Made by a program: the position numbers and the translations under genes. 64,000 nucleotides of DNA from CAYSWV01 sp964434865 (GTDB lineage Bacteria > Cyanobacteriota > Cyanobacteriia > Thermostichales > Thermostichaceae): assembly GCA_964434865.1 (NCBI GenBank), contig CAYSWV010000018.1, positions 13,288-77,287 of the forward strand. Reading direction: 5' to 3'. Shown here piece by piece: positions 16,914-26,356 of the stretch. The notes under the pieces were generated by a model. That model worked only from the letters and a program-made list of their open reading frames with translations, was not told the DNA's origin and did no database searches. Within the stretch, counting starts at the first letter, position 1. Each line of letters starts with the position of its first letter.

Positions 16914-18134
16914 TCAGTTATGAGCCAAAGCAGATAAACAAATCTCACGAATGGTAGCGCAAGCTGCAGACAGACGCTCCAGTGAAATCGTACTAGCAGG
17001 TAACAGGCGAATGAAAGAGCCAATGGACGACACCACGATCCCTCTCTGCAAGAGTTGTTGGGGAATGCCTAATGGTTTGAGCTGAGGCGGTAATTCCAGG
17101 ATCCATAAAGCACCTTGGCCACGCAGGGCAATGCCATGCCGAGGAAAATCACCTAAGTGATCCAGAATAGTGTGTTCAATCGCCCCGACCCGAATGGGCA
17201 TCTCCAATCGTTGCATGTGGTCTAAGGTTGCCGCAATCGCAGCACAAGCAATTGGATTTCCAGAGTAGGTGCTTCCTGGAAACATCTTCTTTTCAATCGG
17301 ATAAGCTCGCTTTACCATCACCCCGGACACAGGAAAGCCGTTGCCCATAGACTTCCCCACAACGACAATATCTGGACTGACACCTAAAGCTTCAAAACAA
17401 AATGCGGATCCGGTCCGATAGAATCCAGTTAACACTTCATCAAAGACCAACAAGGCGCCATAGTCATGACACAGTGAGGCAACCTGACGATAAAACTCCG
17501 GAGTAGCCTGATACCCCCCTCCTGAGCCTTGCAAGGGTTCAATAAAAACCGCTGAAATAGCTGTTGTCTTCAGGGTTAGTTGCAATTGATCTAAGATCTC
17601 AGCTTCAGCACAATGGGGTATAAATGGCAAGCGTTGAAAAGCGGGTAACACAACCCCATCATGATTGTCCCAGCCTAGATAAGCAGTAGCCAGGGATTTA
17701 CCATGCATACTTTTAGCAAAACCCACAACACCAGCTTTGCCGGTAACCGCTCGAGCCACTCTCAACGCAAACTCGGTTCCTTCCATTCCAGTTGAATAAA
17801 ATCCACCCAATTGGTATGCGCTAGGAAAAACCTGTTCGATTAAGGTTTTCGCTTCAGCCATTACAGGGGCTTGATGTTTAGCGGTAATCCAAACTTGGTG
17901 TAGCTGGGCTTCTACCCGTTGAGTAATGCCAGGATGACAATGCCCTAACCAGACGGTGCCATACCCTGCCAGCAAATCCGTATAGGTAGTGCCATCGGCT
18001 GTAATTAATAGATCGTTCTCAGCCCTGACAATCGTGAGTTGATCAGCAGATGTCAAACTACTAACCGGAACACTAACGGTCCGTAAGGGACTGTGCAGTA
18101 TCGAGGGATCATAAGCAGCCGATTGCATAGGCAT
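16914..18134 (-). CDS. class III PLP-dependent aminotransferase
   Basis: A 406-residue aspartate-aminotransferase-fold enzyme of class III (acetylornithine/ornithine/glutamate-semialdehyde group). It shows the N-terminal GTVWLGHCHPG, the PLP-phosphate loop STGMEGTEFALRVAR, EPLQGSGGGYQ, FDEVLTGFYRTG, the Schiff-base Lys in VVVGKSMGNGFPVSG (about residue 260) and GSTYSGNPIACAAI. The exact substrate cannot be read. It stands alone between convergent and divergent genes, so context gives no help. argD-like and gabT-like roles are both possible. Confidence 0.82.
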   Translation of the reverse strand: MPMQSAAYDPSILHSPLRTVSVPVSSLTSADQLTIVRAENDLLITADGTTYTDLLAGYGTVWLGHCHPGITQRVEAQLHQVWITAKHQAPVMAEAKTLIEQVFPSAYQLGGFYSTGMEGTEFALRVARAVTGKAGVVGFAKSMHGKSLATAYLGWDNHDGVVLPAFQRLPFIPHCAEAEILDQLQLTLKTTAISAVFIEPLQGSGGGYQATPEFYRQVASLCHDYGALLVFDEVLTGFYRTGSAFCFEALGVSPDIVVVGKSMGNGFPVSGVMVKRAYPIEKKMFPGSTYSGNPIACAAIAATLDHMQRLEMPIRVGAIEHTILDHLGDFPRHGIALRGQGALWILELPPQLKPLGIPQQLLQRGIVVSSIGSFIRLLPASTISLERLSAACATIREICLSALAHN

Positions 18135-18429
18135 AACCTTTCAATAGTGCGATTAAATAGTGTGATCATTCCGTAGCGGATCCACCAGTAGCGGGATCAT
18201 TAAGTCATCTCAAAATCAGGTGTGAGCTTGCCACCTAATCTTAGCTCTACCCCTACTTATACTAGTCACAATCAGCTAAAAATCCTACAGAAGAACCGCT
18301 TAATGTTGAAACGGGTCCAATCAATGGCCTTGAGTACAGCTTAATGTTGAAAAGCCCTAGATCTGAGTGAGCTATCACGATGATCTAGACTGAGATGAGT
18401 GATGCTGCCATAGTTCAGGAATAGCCTGC
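18135..18429. other. divergent intergenic region aminotransferase/rnz
   Basis: 295 bases with no gene. It contains a direct repeat GCTTAATGTTGAAA (18298-18311 and 18339-18352) and a short repeated GTAGCGG-ATCAT motif near 18170-18200 by the aminotransferase start. No clear promoter was picked out. Confidence 0.4.
18298..18352 (+). repeat. direct repeat GCTTAATGTTGAAA x2
   Basis: Two perfect 14-bp copies start 41 bases apart (18298-18311, 18339-18352), 78 bases before the RNase Z start. Too few copies and too short for a CRISPR array; it may be a regulator site for rnz. Confidence 0.5.
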
Positions 18430-19407
18430 ATGAGTCCCATTGATCCCAATGCCGTCCGAGTCACCTTTTTAGGAACCAGTTCGGGTGTGCCAACACGCTA
18501 TCGCAATGTTTCAGGGATTGCTTTACAACTCCCACAGCGATCTGAGATTTGGCTTATGGATTGTGGTGAAGCAACCCAACATCAGCTGATTCGGCATGAT
18601 GATTTAAAGTCTAGTCAGATCCGGCGGATCTTTGTGACTCATATGCACGGTGACCATATTTATGGATTACCCGGGTTGTTGGCCAGTTGTGGTATGAGCA
18701 GCCCCCCTGAGCAAATCGATGTGTATGGCCCTGAGGGTCTCGATAGTTATTTAAAAACAGTTTTACACTACAGCGAAACGCGCTTGCAATACCCCATACA
18801 GGTGCACACGGTTGAACCGGGATTAATTTTTCAAGACGAGGACTATTCGGTCTATTGTGCCCCCCTCAATCATCGCATTCCTGCTTATGGCTATCGTTGG
18901 GTTGAACATGATCGGCCTGGAACATTTGATGTCTCAAAAGCCCAAAACGATGGAATTCCGTTTGGACCTCTCTATGGTCGCCTCAAAGCTGGAGAGACAG
19001 TGACCTTGGCAGATGGTCGGGTGATTCAGGGAATTCACTATGTGGGTCCCCCACAACCCGGTCGGAAATGGGCTTACTGCACCGACACCACCTACTGTGA
19101 AAATGCTGTTGATTTAGCCCGTTCTGCTGATATGGTGATCCACGAAGCCACCTTTGCCGAGGTAGATTTGCCGTTAGCCAAACGTAGTAAACATTCAACG
19201 GCTTCAATGGCTGCTCAAGTTGCCCTGAAAGCAAAAGCAAAGACTCTTGTTTTAACTCATTTCAGTCCGCGGTATGGGAAGGATGCTGCGATCACGCTAG
19301 ACGATTTGCAAGCTGAAGCTCAAGCCATATTTCCCAATACTCTCATTGCCAAAGATCGACATACGTTTGAAATCCCAAGACGACCAGTCCCAATGGTAGT
19401 TCATTAA
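18430..19407 (+). CDS. rnz: ribonuclease Z
   Basis: A 325-residue tRNA 3'-endonuclease that removes 3' trailers from tRNA precursors lacking encoded CCA. The metallo-beta-lactamase core shows THMHGDHIYGLPGLL for zinc binding, the exosite region near GYRWVEHDRPGTFD, YCTDTTYCENAV, HEATF and LTHFSPRY. Length is normal. Two tRNA-modification genes (trmJ, trmO) follow on the same strand, making a small tRNA-processing neighbourhood. Confidence 0.96.
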   Translation: MSPIDPNAVRVTFLGTSSGVPTRYRNVSGIALQLPQRSEIWLMDCGEATQHQLIRHDDLKSSQIRRIFVTHMHGDHIYGLPGLLASCGMSSPPEQIDVYGPEGLDSYLKTVLHYSETRLQYPIQVHTVEPGLIFQDEDYSVYCAPLNHRIPAYGYRWVEHDRPGTFDVSKAQNDGIPFGPLYGRLKAGETVTLADGRVIQGIHYVGPPQPGRKWAYCTDTTYCENAVDLARSADMVIHEATFAEVDLPLAKRSKHSTASMAAQVALKAKAKTLVLTHFSPRYGKDAAITLDDLQAEAQAIFPNTLIAKDRHTFEIPRRPVPMVVH

Positions 19408-19477
19408 TCAGTTAAGTCTGATACCAACCTATCATCCTGTAAAATCAATAGGAACGAGTGAGGGTGATAGAAGGGTT

Positions 19478-20197
19478 GTGCTCCAATTCTCATTTATTTT
19501 GGTAGATGCTGAAGAGGACGGTAACATTGGCGCGGCGGCTCGAGCCCTGAAGACGATGGGGCACGGTGATCTCCGCTTGGTGCGACCTCAGGCCAATCAC
19601 CTGAGTGAACGAGCTCAAGCGTTAGCCCACGGATCACAGGCTATCTTAGAAGCCGCCCAGTGCTATGACAACTTATCTCAGGCCTTGCAGGGTATCGACT
19701 TCGCTTGTGCAACAACAGCTCGACATCGCTTAGTCAAACACACCTATATTTCGATTCGGGACCTGCCTGATCTAATCCGGCAAAAAGGCGATCTAATTCA
19801 ACGAGTGGCTCTAGTCTTTGGCGGCGAACGGTCGGGTTTAAGTGGAGAGGATATTGACCAGTGTGACTTAGTCTCAACGGTGCCTCAAAGTTGCTCATAC
19901 CCTTCACTCAATCTAGCCCAAGCCGTGATGATTTACAGCTTTGTCTTCTCAGAGGAGCAAACTCGTGTTCAAATTCAAGACCAGCGACTAAACCGTGATC
20001 AGATGGCCCCTGATACGTATGCCAGCTTCAAAACACTAGTCCTAGAACTGATGCAGCGAGTGGAGGTTTCACCTCGATATCAACATTATGTGACCAAAGC
20101 ATTGGCCCGACTGGGCTATGAGGACTTGTGCTTGCTACACACAATTCGGCGCCAGATCGCTCGGACTCTTGATCGACAAGGTAAGGATCCCGGATGA
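19478..20197 (+). CDS. trmJ: tRNA/rRNA 2'-O-methyltransferase, TrmJ type
   Basis: A 239-residue SPOUT methyltransferase of the TrmH/SpoU class. The start is GTG at 19478 with AAGGG just upstream. Motifs: ILVDAEEDGNIGAAARALKTMG (motif 1), ALVFGGERSGLSGEDIDQCD (motif 2) and SYPSLNLAQAVMIYSF (motif 3), which form the knotted SAM site; the C-terminal helical tail is TrmJ-like. It would methylate the ribose at position 32 of tRNAs. Its stop overlaps the next start by four bases. Confidence 0.88.
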   Translation: MLQFSFILVDAEEDGNIGAAARALKTMGHGDLRLVRPQANHLSERAQALAHGSQAILEAAQCYDNLSQALQGIDFACATTARHRLVKHTYISIRDLPDLIRQKGDLIQRVALVFGGERSGLSGEDIDQCDLVSTVPQSCSYPSLNLAQAVMIYSFVFSEEQTRVQIQDQRLNRDQMAPDTYASFKTLVLELMQRVEVSPRYQHYVTKALARLGYEDLCLLHTIRRQIARTLDRQGKDPG

Positions 20198-20955
20198 CAA
20201 CCCAGACGACGCCTGAACCCGTCACTCTCACCCCGATTGCTTGGATTCGATCGTGTTATCCAGATCGATTTGGGATTCCCCGTCAAGCCGGTTTAGTCCC
20301 TTCAGCCTATGCTGAGATTGTGTTTGCGACTACAGAGGCCTCTCGACTAGCGCTCCGAGGAATCGACAGCTTCTCCCATTTGTGGGTCCTGTTTCTATTT
20401 CATCAGCAGACGTTCCCTACCGTTAAACCCTTAGTTCACCCCCCTCGCTTGGGAGGCAAAAAAACGATGGGTGTCTACGCGACGAGAAGCCCTAATCGAC
20501 TTAATCCTATCGGTCTCAGTGCTGTCCAGCTTCATCAAGTCCGTGAATCTGCCAACGAACTGATCTTGGACGTACGGGGGGGCGATTTCCTCGATGGGAC
20601 ACCTGTACTGGATATCAAACCCTATATCCCTTATGCAGATGCTATTCCTACAGCCCAAAGCACATGGGTCACCCCTCCTGAGTCCGGATTAAGTGTCCAC
20701 TGGAGTGAGGCAGCTGAGCAGATGTTTATCAGGCTTCAAGGTCCTTCTGATTCCTTGATCCGTTGCTTAATTAATGAGACTTTAGCTCAAGATCCTCGTC
20801 CTGCTTACGAAAGAGGCAAAGATGGCAAAGTCGGTCAACAATGGAATATCCAAATTTGCACCCTCAGTATTTTTTGGCAGGTTAGGGACAACACAGCTGT
20901 GATCACTAGAATCCTTCAAAGTAGTCAGGATCCACTCTGTCAAGAGTCTTTGTAG
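20194..20955 (+). CDS. trmO: tRNA m6t6A37 methyltransferase TrmO (TsaA/VirR family)
   Basis: A 253-residue protein of the TsaA/TrmO family, which uses SAM to methylate N6-threonylcarbamoyl-adenosine at tRNA position 37. The beta-barrel core shows PIAWIRSCYPDRFGIPRQ, GIDSFSHLWVLFLFHQ, the diagnostic GVYATRSPNRLNPIGLS and LDGTPVLDIKPYIPYADA. A C-terminal ~80-residue extension (ACTT-like DPRPAYERG) is also seen in bacterial homologues. It overlaps trmJ by ATGA, so the two are translationally coupled: both act on the anticodon loop. Confidence 0.88.
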   Translation: MTTQTTPEPVTLTPIAWIRSCYPDRFGIPRQAGLVPSAYAEIVFATTEASRLALRGIDSFSHLWVLFLFHQQTFPTVKPLVHPPRLGGKKTMGVYATRSPNRLNPIGLSAVQLHQVRESANELILDVRGGDFLDGTPVLDIKPYIPYADAIPTAQSTWVTPPESGLSVHWSEAAEQMFIRLQGPSDSLIRCLINETLAQDPRPAYERGKDGKVGQQWNIQICTLSIFWQVRDNTAVITRILQSSQDPLCQESL

Positions 20956-21025
20956 GCAAACCGATGGCTTTGAGTTAAGCTAGAGAGCTTCAAGAGTTAC
21001 GAGACTGGTAGCATGATTAACTCAG

Positions 21026-21041
21026 TACTTACTCGTAAGTA
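21026..21041. promoter_or_regulatory. perfect dyad upstream of hybrid kinase
   Basis: TACTTAC-TC-GTAAGTA is a perfect 7-2-7 dyad, 70 bases past the trmO stop and 183 bases before the kinase start. A second, smaller CTTG-N4-CAAG dyad follows. The shape suits a dimeric operator more than a terminator. Confidence 0.3.
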
Positions 21042-21223
21042 GGGTATACACTTGAGTACAAGTTAGACACTGGGAGCTACAATCACAAAGGTATTGCCCG
21101 TATTACTGATCTCTACAGTAGCCACGCTACTAACTTCAATGCAGCCTGTGATCCTAGGCTTCTCTTTGGGATAGTTAGAATATATAAGGACATATACAGA
21201 TAACTTGACATTCACCTAGCCTG

Positions 21224-24200
21224 ATGACTCCTATTTTCCCTAGCGACTCAGATCCAACCCTTGATCGCATGCCTCACTACCCGCAAATGGTTGAGGCTCA
21301 GAGGGATTTGGTCATCCACTATGCTCCTGATCTAACAATCAAGTTCGTAAATCCATCCTACTGTTATTTTTTGGGTGTCAGTCCTAACCAGCTGTTAGAT
21401 CAAGCTGTAACGATTACCTTATTACCTGAGTTTCAGGAGCAATTTAAGCAGTCACTTGTTACCCTAACTCCAGAACAGCCTGTTGCTGTGATTGAAGATC
21501 CAAGACAACGAGCAGATGGTCAACGGTGTTGGTATCAGTGGACTCATCAAGCTTTTTTTGATACGGATCGTCAACTTGTTGAAATTCAATCAATAGGCCG
21601 TGATATTACGGAACTCAAACAAGTTCAACACCGCCTCGCTCGACTAACAGACTGTTTTCTCAGTTTTGATCAAAATCCAGATACTAATATTGATCGTTTA
21701 GTCAAAATCGGAGGAGAATTACTCAAAACTGACTGCGCCTTTTATACTCGCTTACAGGGAAGCTATCACAGCATTCAAGGTGAGTGGCAGGTACCTGAGC
21801 CGTATCCTAGACTATTTGCGGCTGCAGGTCACCTGTGTCAGGAGGTTGTGGCTCTGGAGTCTGACCAACCTTTAAGGGTTGATACTATCCAGGACACCGT
21901 CTATGCAAAGCATGATCCCTTGATTTCTGACTTAAGCTTACAGTCTTACGTGGGTATTTTGATTAAACTTAAACAGTGCCCCATTGGAGTCTTGAACCTT
22001 TACTATCAAACCAAAATCAATTTTTCACCTAATGATCAAAGCCTGCTCAGGGTGATTGCAGCTGCTATCAAAATCGAAGAAGAACGCAACCACACTGCAA
22101 TGACAGTTTCCCAACAAGAGGATTTGATCCAGCAAGTGTTGGATACGGATCCTAACCTCATTTATGTAACCGATCCACAGGGCCGATACTTACTTGTTAA
22201 TCAAGCTTTTGTGCAGTTGCTAGAGAAAACCCCACAGGAAATCTTGGGCCTATCTCGATTGGGATTACCAGAGGCTAGCCAGCAAGTTGAAGACAATCTA
22301 GTTATTCAAAATCATCAAGAAGTGACTTATGAGGAGTCAATTCAACGACCTAGTGGTGAAATTCGTTGGTATAAGACGGTTAAAAAGCCACTCAAAATTT
22401 CAGATGGCACCGTTCATGTCTTAGGGATCTCAACTGACATTACTGAACAACGGCAAACCACAGCCAGTTTAGAGACCGTTAACCGTAGTTTTATTCGGAT
22501 CCTAGAGAGTATTCAAGATGGGTTTGTGGCCCTTGACCGAGATTGGAAATTTAGTTATGTCAATAGTGAAGCTGAACGGTTGCTTCAAAAAGAAGGCATT
22601 GAACTTGTTGGGAAGTCTATTTGGGAGACGATCTCAAGTCTTCAAGATACAACTTTCCAGCAAAGGCTCTATCAATCTGTTGCAGATCAGACAATTGATC
22701 GGTTTGAGTTTTTTTACTATCCCTTAAACTGTTACTTCTATGTCAATGCTTACCCTTATACAGAAGGTCTCTCCATCTTTTTCAGAGATATTACAGCACG
22801 TAAGCAGTCAGAAGAAGTCTTGTATGAACGAGAAGAGCAATTCCGCATTATTTTTGACCAAGGTCCGATTGGCATGGCTACCTTAGCGACTGATACCACC
22901 ATTTTGGAAGCAAACCAAGCTTACTGCACCATGATGGGTTATTCCCTAGCTGAACTCCAAACTAAATCATTTGTGGAGCTACTCCATCCTGAGGATCGCA
23001 CGGGCCAGAATCTCTATCAAAGAATGCTACAAGGTGAATTTCCCACATTCTCGGCTGAAAAACGCTATCTTACTAAGGAGGCTAAGCCGATAGACGTTTA
23101 CTCACGCTTTGCTGTTATTCGAGATCAGGAGGGGAAACCCAGCTATACCATCAGTCAAATTGTTGATATAACTGAACGCAAACGATCAGAGCGAGAGTTA
23201 CGGGAACGAGAGCAAGCCATTCGTCATTTGTACGAAGTCACAGCTACTCAGGGGTTATCCTTTGCAGAGCGAATCCAACGCTTTTTGCAGCTTGGGTGTC
23301 AGTGGTTTCAACTGAAAATTGGCCTTTTATCAACGGTCAGCTCCTCCGAAAATTGCTGCGAGGTTGTAGCAGTTTATGGAACTCCTCAGATCCAAGCTGG
23401 GGATAGCCTACCTCTTAACCGAACCTACTGTTATGACACTGTGCAGCGAAGTGAACCCCTGGCGATAGGACATGCTAGTCAATCGGATTGGTCAACGCAT
23501 CCCTGCTTTCAAGCTTTTCAGATAGAAGCCTACCTAGGTACTAAAGTTCTAGTTAATAATCAGGTCTACGGAACACTCACCTTTTCTAGCCAGGCTCCCC
23601 GTCAGGCTGAGTTTCAACCCTATGAGTCAGAGCTGTTGCAATTGATGGCTCAATGGATTGGTCAAACGATTGAACGAGTTCAAGCTCAGGAGGCTCTACA
23701 ACGACAACTCCAGCGAGCCCTCTTGTTAAAACAGATCTTAGAAGACATTCGTAGTAGCCTGGATTCTCAGCAAATCTGTCAAACAGCAGTCTGTCAGGTT
23801 GGCGTCGCCCTAAACGCTAAGCAATGTACTATTTACGGTTATACATCAGAGCCGACTCACCAGTTTTATCTAATTGAAGATTACGTGAAAGACACTCTTC
23901 AAGATGACTTAGATCCTTCAGATATAGTGTGTCTTCCGGTTTATGGTAACCCTCATGTTCAAAAGGTCCTTGCTCAAGATCAGGCTGTCTCTTCTACCGA
24001 TTTGCTATCTCACCCAGCTCATGAGGTAGCTGCAGAACTAGAAGAGTGTCAACAACTGCAGATTCAATCGCTGGTAGCTGTAAGGACATCCTACAAAGGC
24101 TCACCCAATGGAATTTTAATGGTGCATCAGGGTGACAAAGTACATAGGTGGTCGGAAGAAGATATTGACCTCCTAGAATCAGTAGCAGCTCAAGTGGGTA

Positions 24201-26227
24201 TTGCTCTGGCTCAGGCTCAACTTCTGGAACAAGAACAGGCTCAACGGCAGCTCCTGACGGAACAAAATATTGCTCTGGAACACGCTAAGCGAGCAGCTGA
24301 GTCTGCTAATCGAGCTAAAAGTGAATTTCTGGCCACGATGAGTCATGAGATCCGCACCCCAATGAATGCTGTGATTGGTATGACTGGCCTATTGATGGAT
24401 ACCCCACTCTCAATGCAACAGCGTGAATTTGTAGAAACGATCCGCTCGGGTGGTGATACCTTACTGACTGTGATCAATGACATTCTAGATTTTTCCAAAA
24501 TTGAATCTAATCGAATGGATCTGGAGTCGTACCCGTTCTCCTTGTATCGATGCATTGAAGATGCGATTGATTTGCTGGCTCCTAAAGCTCTGGAAAAAGG
24601 CTTAGAATTGGCATACTTGATCGATCCTAAGCTGCCCCATACCTATCTAGGCGATATCACCCGGATTCGACAAATTCTAGTTAATCTTATTAGTAATGCC
24701 ATCAAGTTCACTGATCATGGTGAAGTCATCATTCAAGTGACCACCTTAGGCCAACAAGACGAACGCTACGAACTTCAATTTTCAGTTAGAGACACTGGGA
24801 TTGGCATTCCACCTGAGCGCATGGACCGATTATTTAGGCCCTTTAGCCAAGTGGATGCTTCAATAACACGCCAATACGGTGGCACTGGACTGGGCTTAGC
24901 CATTAGTCGGCGACTGAGTGAAATGATGGACGGTCGGATGTGGGTGGAGAGCATCGTGGGGCGTGGATCCACGTTTTACTTCACGATCAGCGTTGAGGCT
25001 GTACCCGACGAGATTCAGAGTCCCATGACTCTAGTTCCCCACTTGGGTGGCAAGCGTCTACTGATCGTGGATGATAATGCCACGAATCGCCGAATTCTAA
25101 CTTTACAAACTCAGTCTTGGGGGTTGATTGTAGAAGCAGTAGCTTCAGGTGCAGAGGCTTTAGCTCGACTTCATCAAAGGGCAATCTATGATATCGCTAT
25201 TCTAGATGTCAGTATGCCGATGATGGACGGGATCACGTTGGCCAAGAACATTCGTCAATGTGAAACAGGCCATGATTTAGCTTTAATTATTTTAACTTCA
25301 ATTGGATGTATGCCCACGGGTGGCGAGCTTGAAGGCCTAAAGCTATCAGCATGCTTATCCAAACCGCTCAAACAATCTCAACTCTATGATGCCATTATTA
25401 CAAGTCTACAACAGGAAAGGGCCACACTTGAGCCAGAGTCCCAAGGGATTACTCTCGATCCCAATTTAGCAACTAAACTACCTCTGAAAATCCTACTAGC
25501 TGAAGACAATCGTGTAAACCAGAAGGTGGCGTTGTTGATTTTGCAGCGAATGGGCTATCGCGCTGATGTTGCTAGTAATGGATTAGAGGTGCTCAGTGCA
25601 TTGCAACGCCAGCCCTATGATGTGATCCTAATGGATGTGCAAATGCCAGAAATGGATGGGCTAACAGCTACCCGTCAGCTACGCCAGACCTTGCCCCATG
25701 AGGCCCAACCTTGGATTGTGGCTATGACAGCCAATGCCATGCAAGATGCCCGCTCTGAATGCATAGCAGCTGGTATGAATGACTACATCTCCAAACCCGT
25801 TCATGTTCAAGAATTACAACAGGTTCTCTTACGTTCAAAGTCAACTATAGACGATGAGCACGAGACTGAACAGGACAGAGCCGCCGTTGATCCGCAAGCG
25901 TTGCAAGAGCTAAGGGCTTTAGCCGGTGATGATGCCAGCATCATTTTAGGGGAGATGATTGAGAGTTATATGGAAGATAGTCCTGTTCATATTGAAACGA
26001 TGGTACAAGCGCTCGTAGCTGCTGATCCTCAAGCTTTACAACGGGCCGCTCACACGATGAAATCGAGTAGTGCAACGCTAGGGGCTTCCCATCTAGCTCA
26101 ACTATGTCGAGAACTGGAGGTTATGGGGCAATCCAGTAACTTATCGGAGGCTGAAACAAAGCTTCAACAATTACAGCTAGAGTATCAACGAGTGACCTCA
26201 GAACTAGAACAGGCTTGTTCACCTTAG
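21224..26227 (+). CDS. large hybrid sensor histidine kinase (PAS/GAF-HisKA-HATPase-REC-REC-HPt)
   Basis: A 1667-residue cytoplasmic phosphorelay kinase with no predicted membrane span. In order: PAS (about 25-140), GAF-like (145-295), three PAS domains (300-665), two GAF domains (680-1010), a coiled linker, HisKA with SHEIRTP (His1041), HATPase with NAIKF-type N-box and DTGIGIP and GTGLGL boxes (1150-1265), a first receiver (VDDN...LDVSMPMMDG, Asp about 1327), a second receiver (AEDN...MDVQMPEMDG) and an HPt with AAHTMKSSSATLG (His1610). All phosphoacceptors look present. It is a full His-Asp-His relay. The cue is unknown, and the GAFs lack an evident bilin Cys. No response regulator gene lies next to it. 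Confidence 0.93.
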   Translation: MTPIFPSDSDPTLDRMPHYPQMVEAQRDLVIHYAPDLTIKFVNPSYCYFLGVSPNQLLDQAVTITLLPEFQEQFKQSLVTLTPEQPVAVIEDPRQRADGQRCWYQWTHQAFFDTDRQLVEIQSIGRDITELKQVQHRLARLTDCFLSFDQNPDTNIDRLVKIGGELLKTDCAFYTRLQGSYHSIQGEWQVPEPYPRLFAAAGHLCQEVVALESDQPLRVDTIQDTVYAKHDPLISDLSLQSYVGILIKLKQCPIGVLNLYYQTKINFSPNDQSLLRVIAAAIKIEEERNHTAMTVSQQEDLIQQVLDTDPNLIYVTDPQGRYLLVNQAFVQLLEKTPQEILGLSRLGLPEASQQVEDNLVIQNHQEVTYEESIQRPSGEIRWYKTVKKPLKISDGTVHVLGISTDITEQRQTTASLETVNRSFIRILESIQDGFVALDRDWKFSYVNSEAERLLQKEGIELVGKSIWETISSLQDTTFQQRLYQSVADQTIDRFEFFYYPLNCYFYVNAYPYTEGLSIFFRDITARKQSEEVLYEREEQFRIIFDQGPIGMATLATDTTILEANQAYCTMMGYSLAELQTKSFVELLHPEDRTGQNLYQRMLQGEFPTFSAEKRYLTKEAKPIDVYSRFAVIRDQEGKPSYTISQIVDITERKRSERELREREQAIRHLYEVTATQGLSFAERIQRFLQLGCQWFQLKIGLLSTVSSSENCCEVVAVYGTPQIQAGDSLPLNRTYCYDTVQRSEPLAIGHASQSDWSTHPCFQAFQIEAYLGTKVLVNNQVYGTLTFSSQAPRQAEFQPYESELLQLMAQWIGQTIERVQAQEALQRQLQRALLLKQILEDIRSSLDSQQICQTAVCQVGVALNAKQCTIYGYTSEPTHQFYLIEDYVKDTLQDDLDPSDIVCLPVYGNPHVQKVLAQDQAVSSTDLLSHPAHEVAAELEECQQLQIQSLVAVRTSYKGSPNGILMVHQGDKVHRWSEEDIDLLESVAAQVGIALAQAQLLEQEQAQRQLLTEQNIALEHAKRAAESANRAKSEFLATMSHEIRTPMNAVIGMTGLLMDTPLSMQQREFVETIRSGGDTLLTVINDILDFSKIESNRMDLESYPFSLYRCIEDAIDLLAPKALEKGLELAYLIDPKLPHTYLGDITRIRQILVNLISNAIKFTDHGEVIIQVTTLGQQDERYELQFSVRDTGIGIPPERMDRLFRPFSQVDASITRQYGGTGLGLAISRRLSEMMDGRMWVESIVGRGSTFYFTISVEAVPDEIQSPMTLVPHLGGKRLLIVDDNATNRRILTLQTQSWGLIVEAVASGAEALARLHQRAIYDIAILDVSMPMMDGITLAKNIRQCETGHDLALIILTSIGCMPTGGELEGLKLSACLSKPLKQSQLYDAIITSLQQERATLEPESQGITLDPNLATKLPLKILLAEDNRVNQKVALLILQRMGYRADVASNGLEVLSALQRQPYDVILMDVQMPEMDGLTATRQLRQTLPHEAQPWIVAMTANAMQDARSECIAAGMNDYISKPVHVQELQQVLLRSKSTIDDEHETEQDRAAVDPQALQELRALAGDDASIILGEMIESYMEDSPVHIETMVQALVAADPQALQRAAHTMKSSSATLGASHLAQLCRELEVMGQSSNLSEAETKLQQLQLEYQRVTSELEQACSP

Positions 26228-26272
26228 GACTTGTCACTTTAAGACTTGTTACTTTAGGGCTGGTTACTTTAG
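26228..26272 (+). repeat. three 15-bp tandem repeats after the kinase
   Basis: GACTTGTCACTTTAA, GACTTGTTACTTTAG and GGCTGGTTACTTTAG follow each other directly after the kinase stop, each differing by one to three bases. The origin is probably slippage; no hairpin forms. Confidence 0.65.
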
Positions 26273-26356
26273 TCTGATCCCTCAAATATGTTCATTATGA
26301 ACCCTTTGGCGCCACCTGCTTGATATAATCCTGCAAACCTCAATTCAGTCAGTCTC

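Noticed and set aside
18298..18352. Two GCTTAATGTTGAAA copies with ~27-bp spacing, resembling the end of a CRISPR repeat
   Set aside because: Only two short copies, no array, no cas genes in the window.
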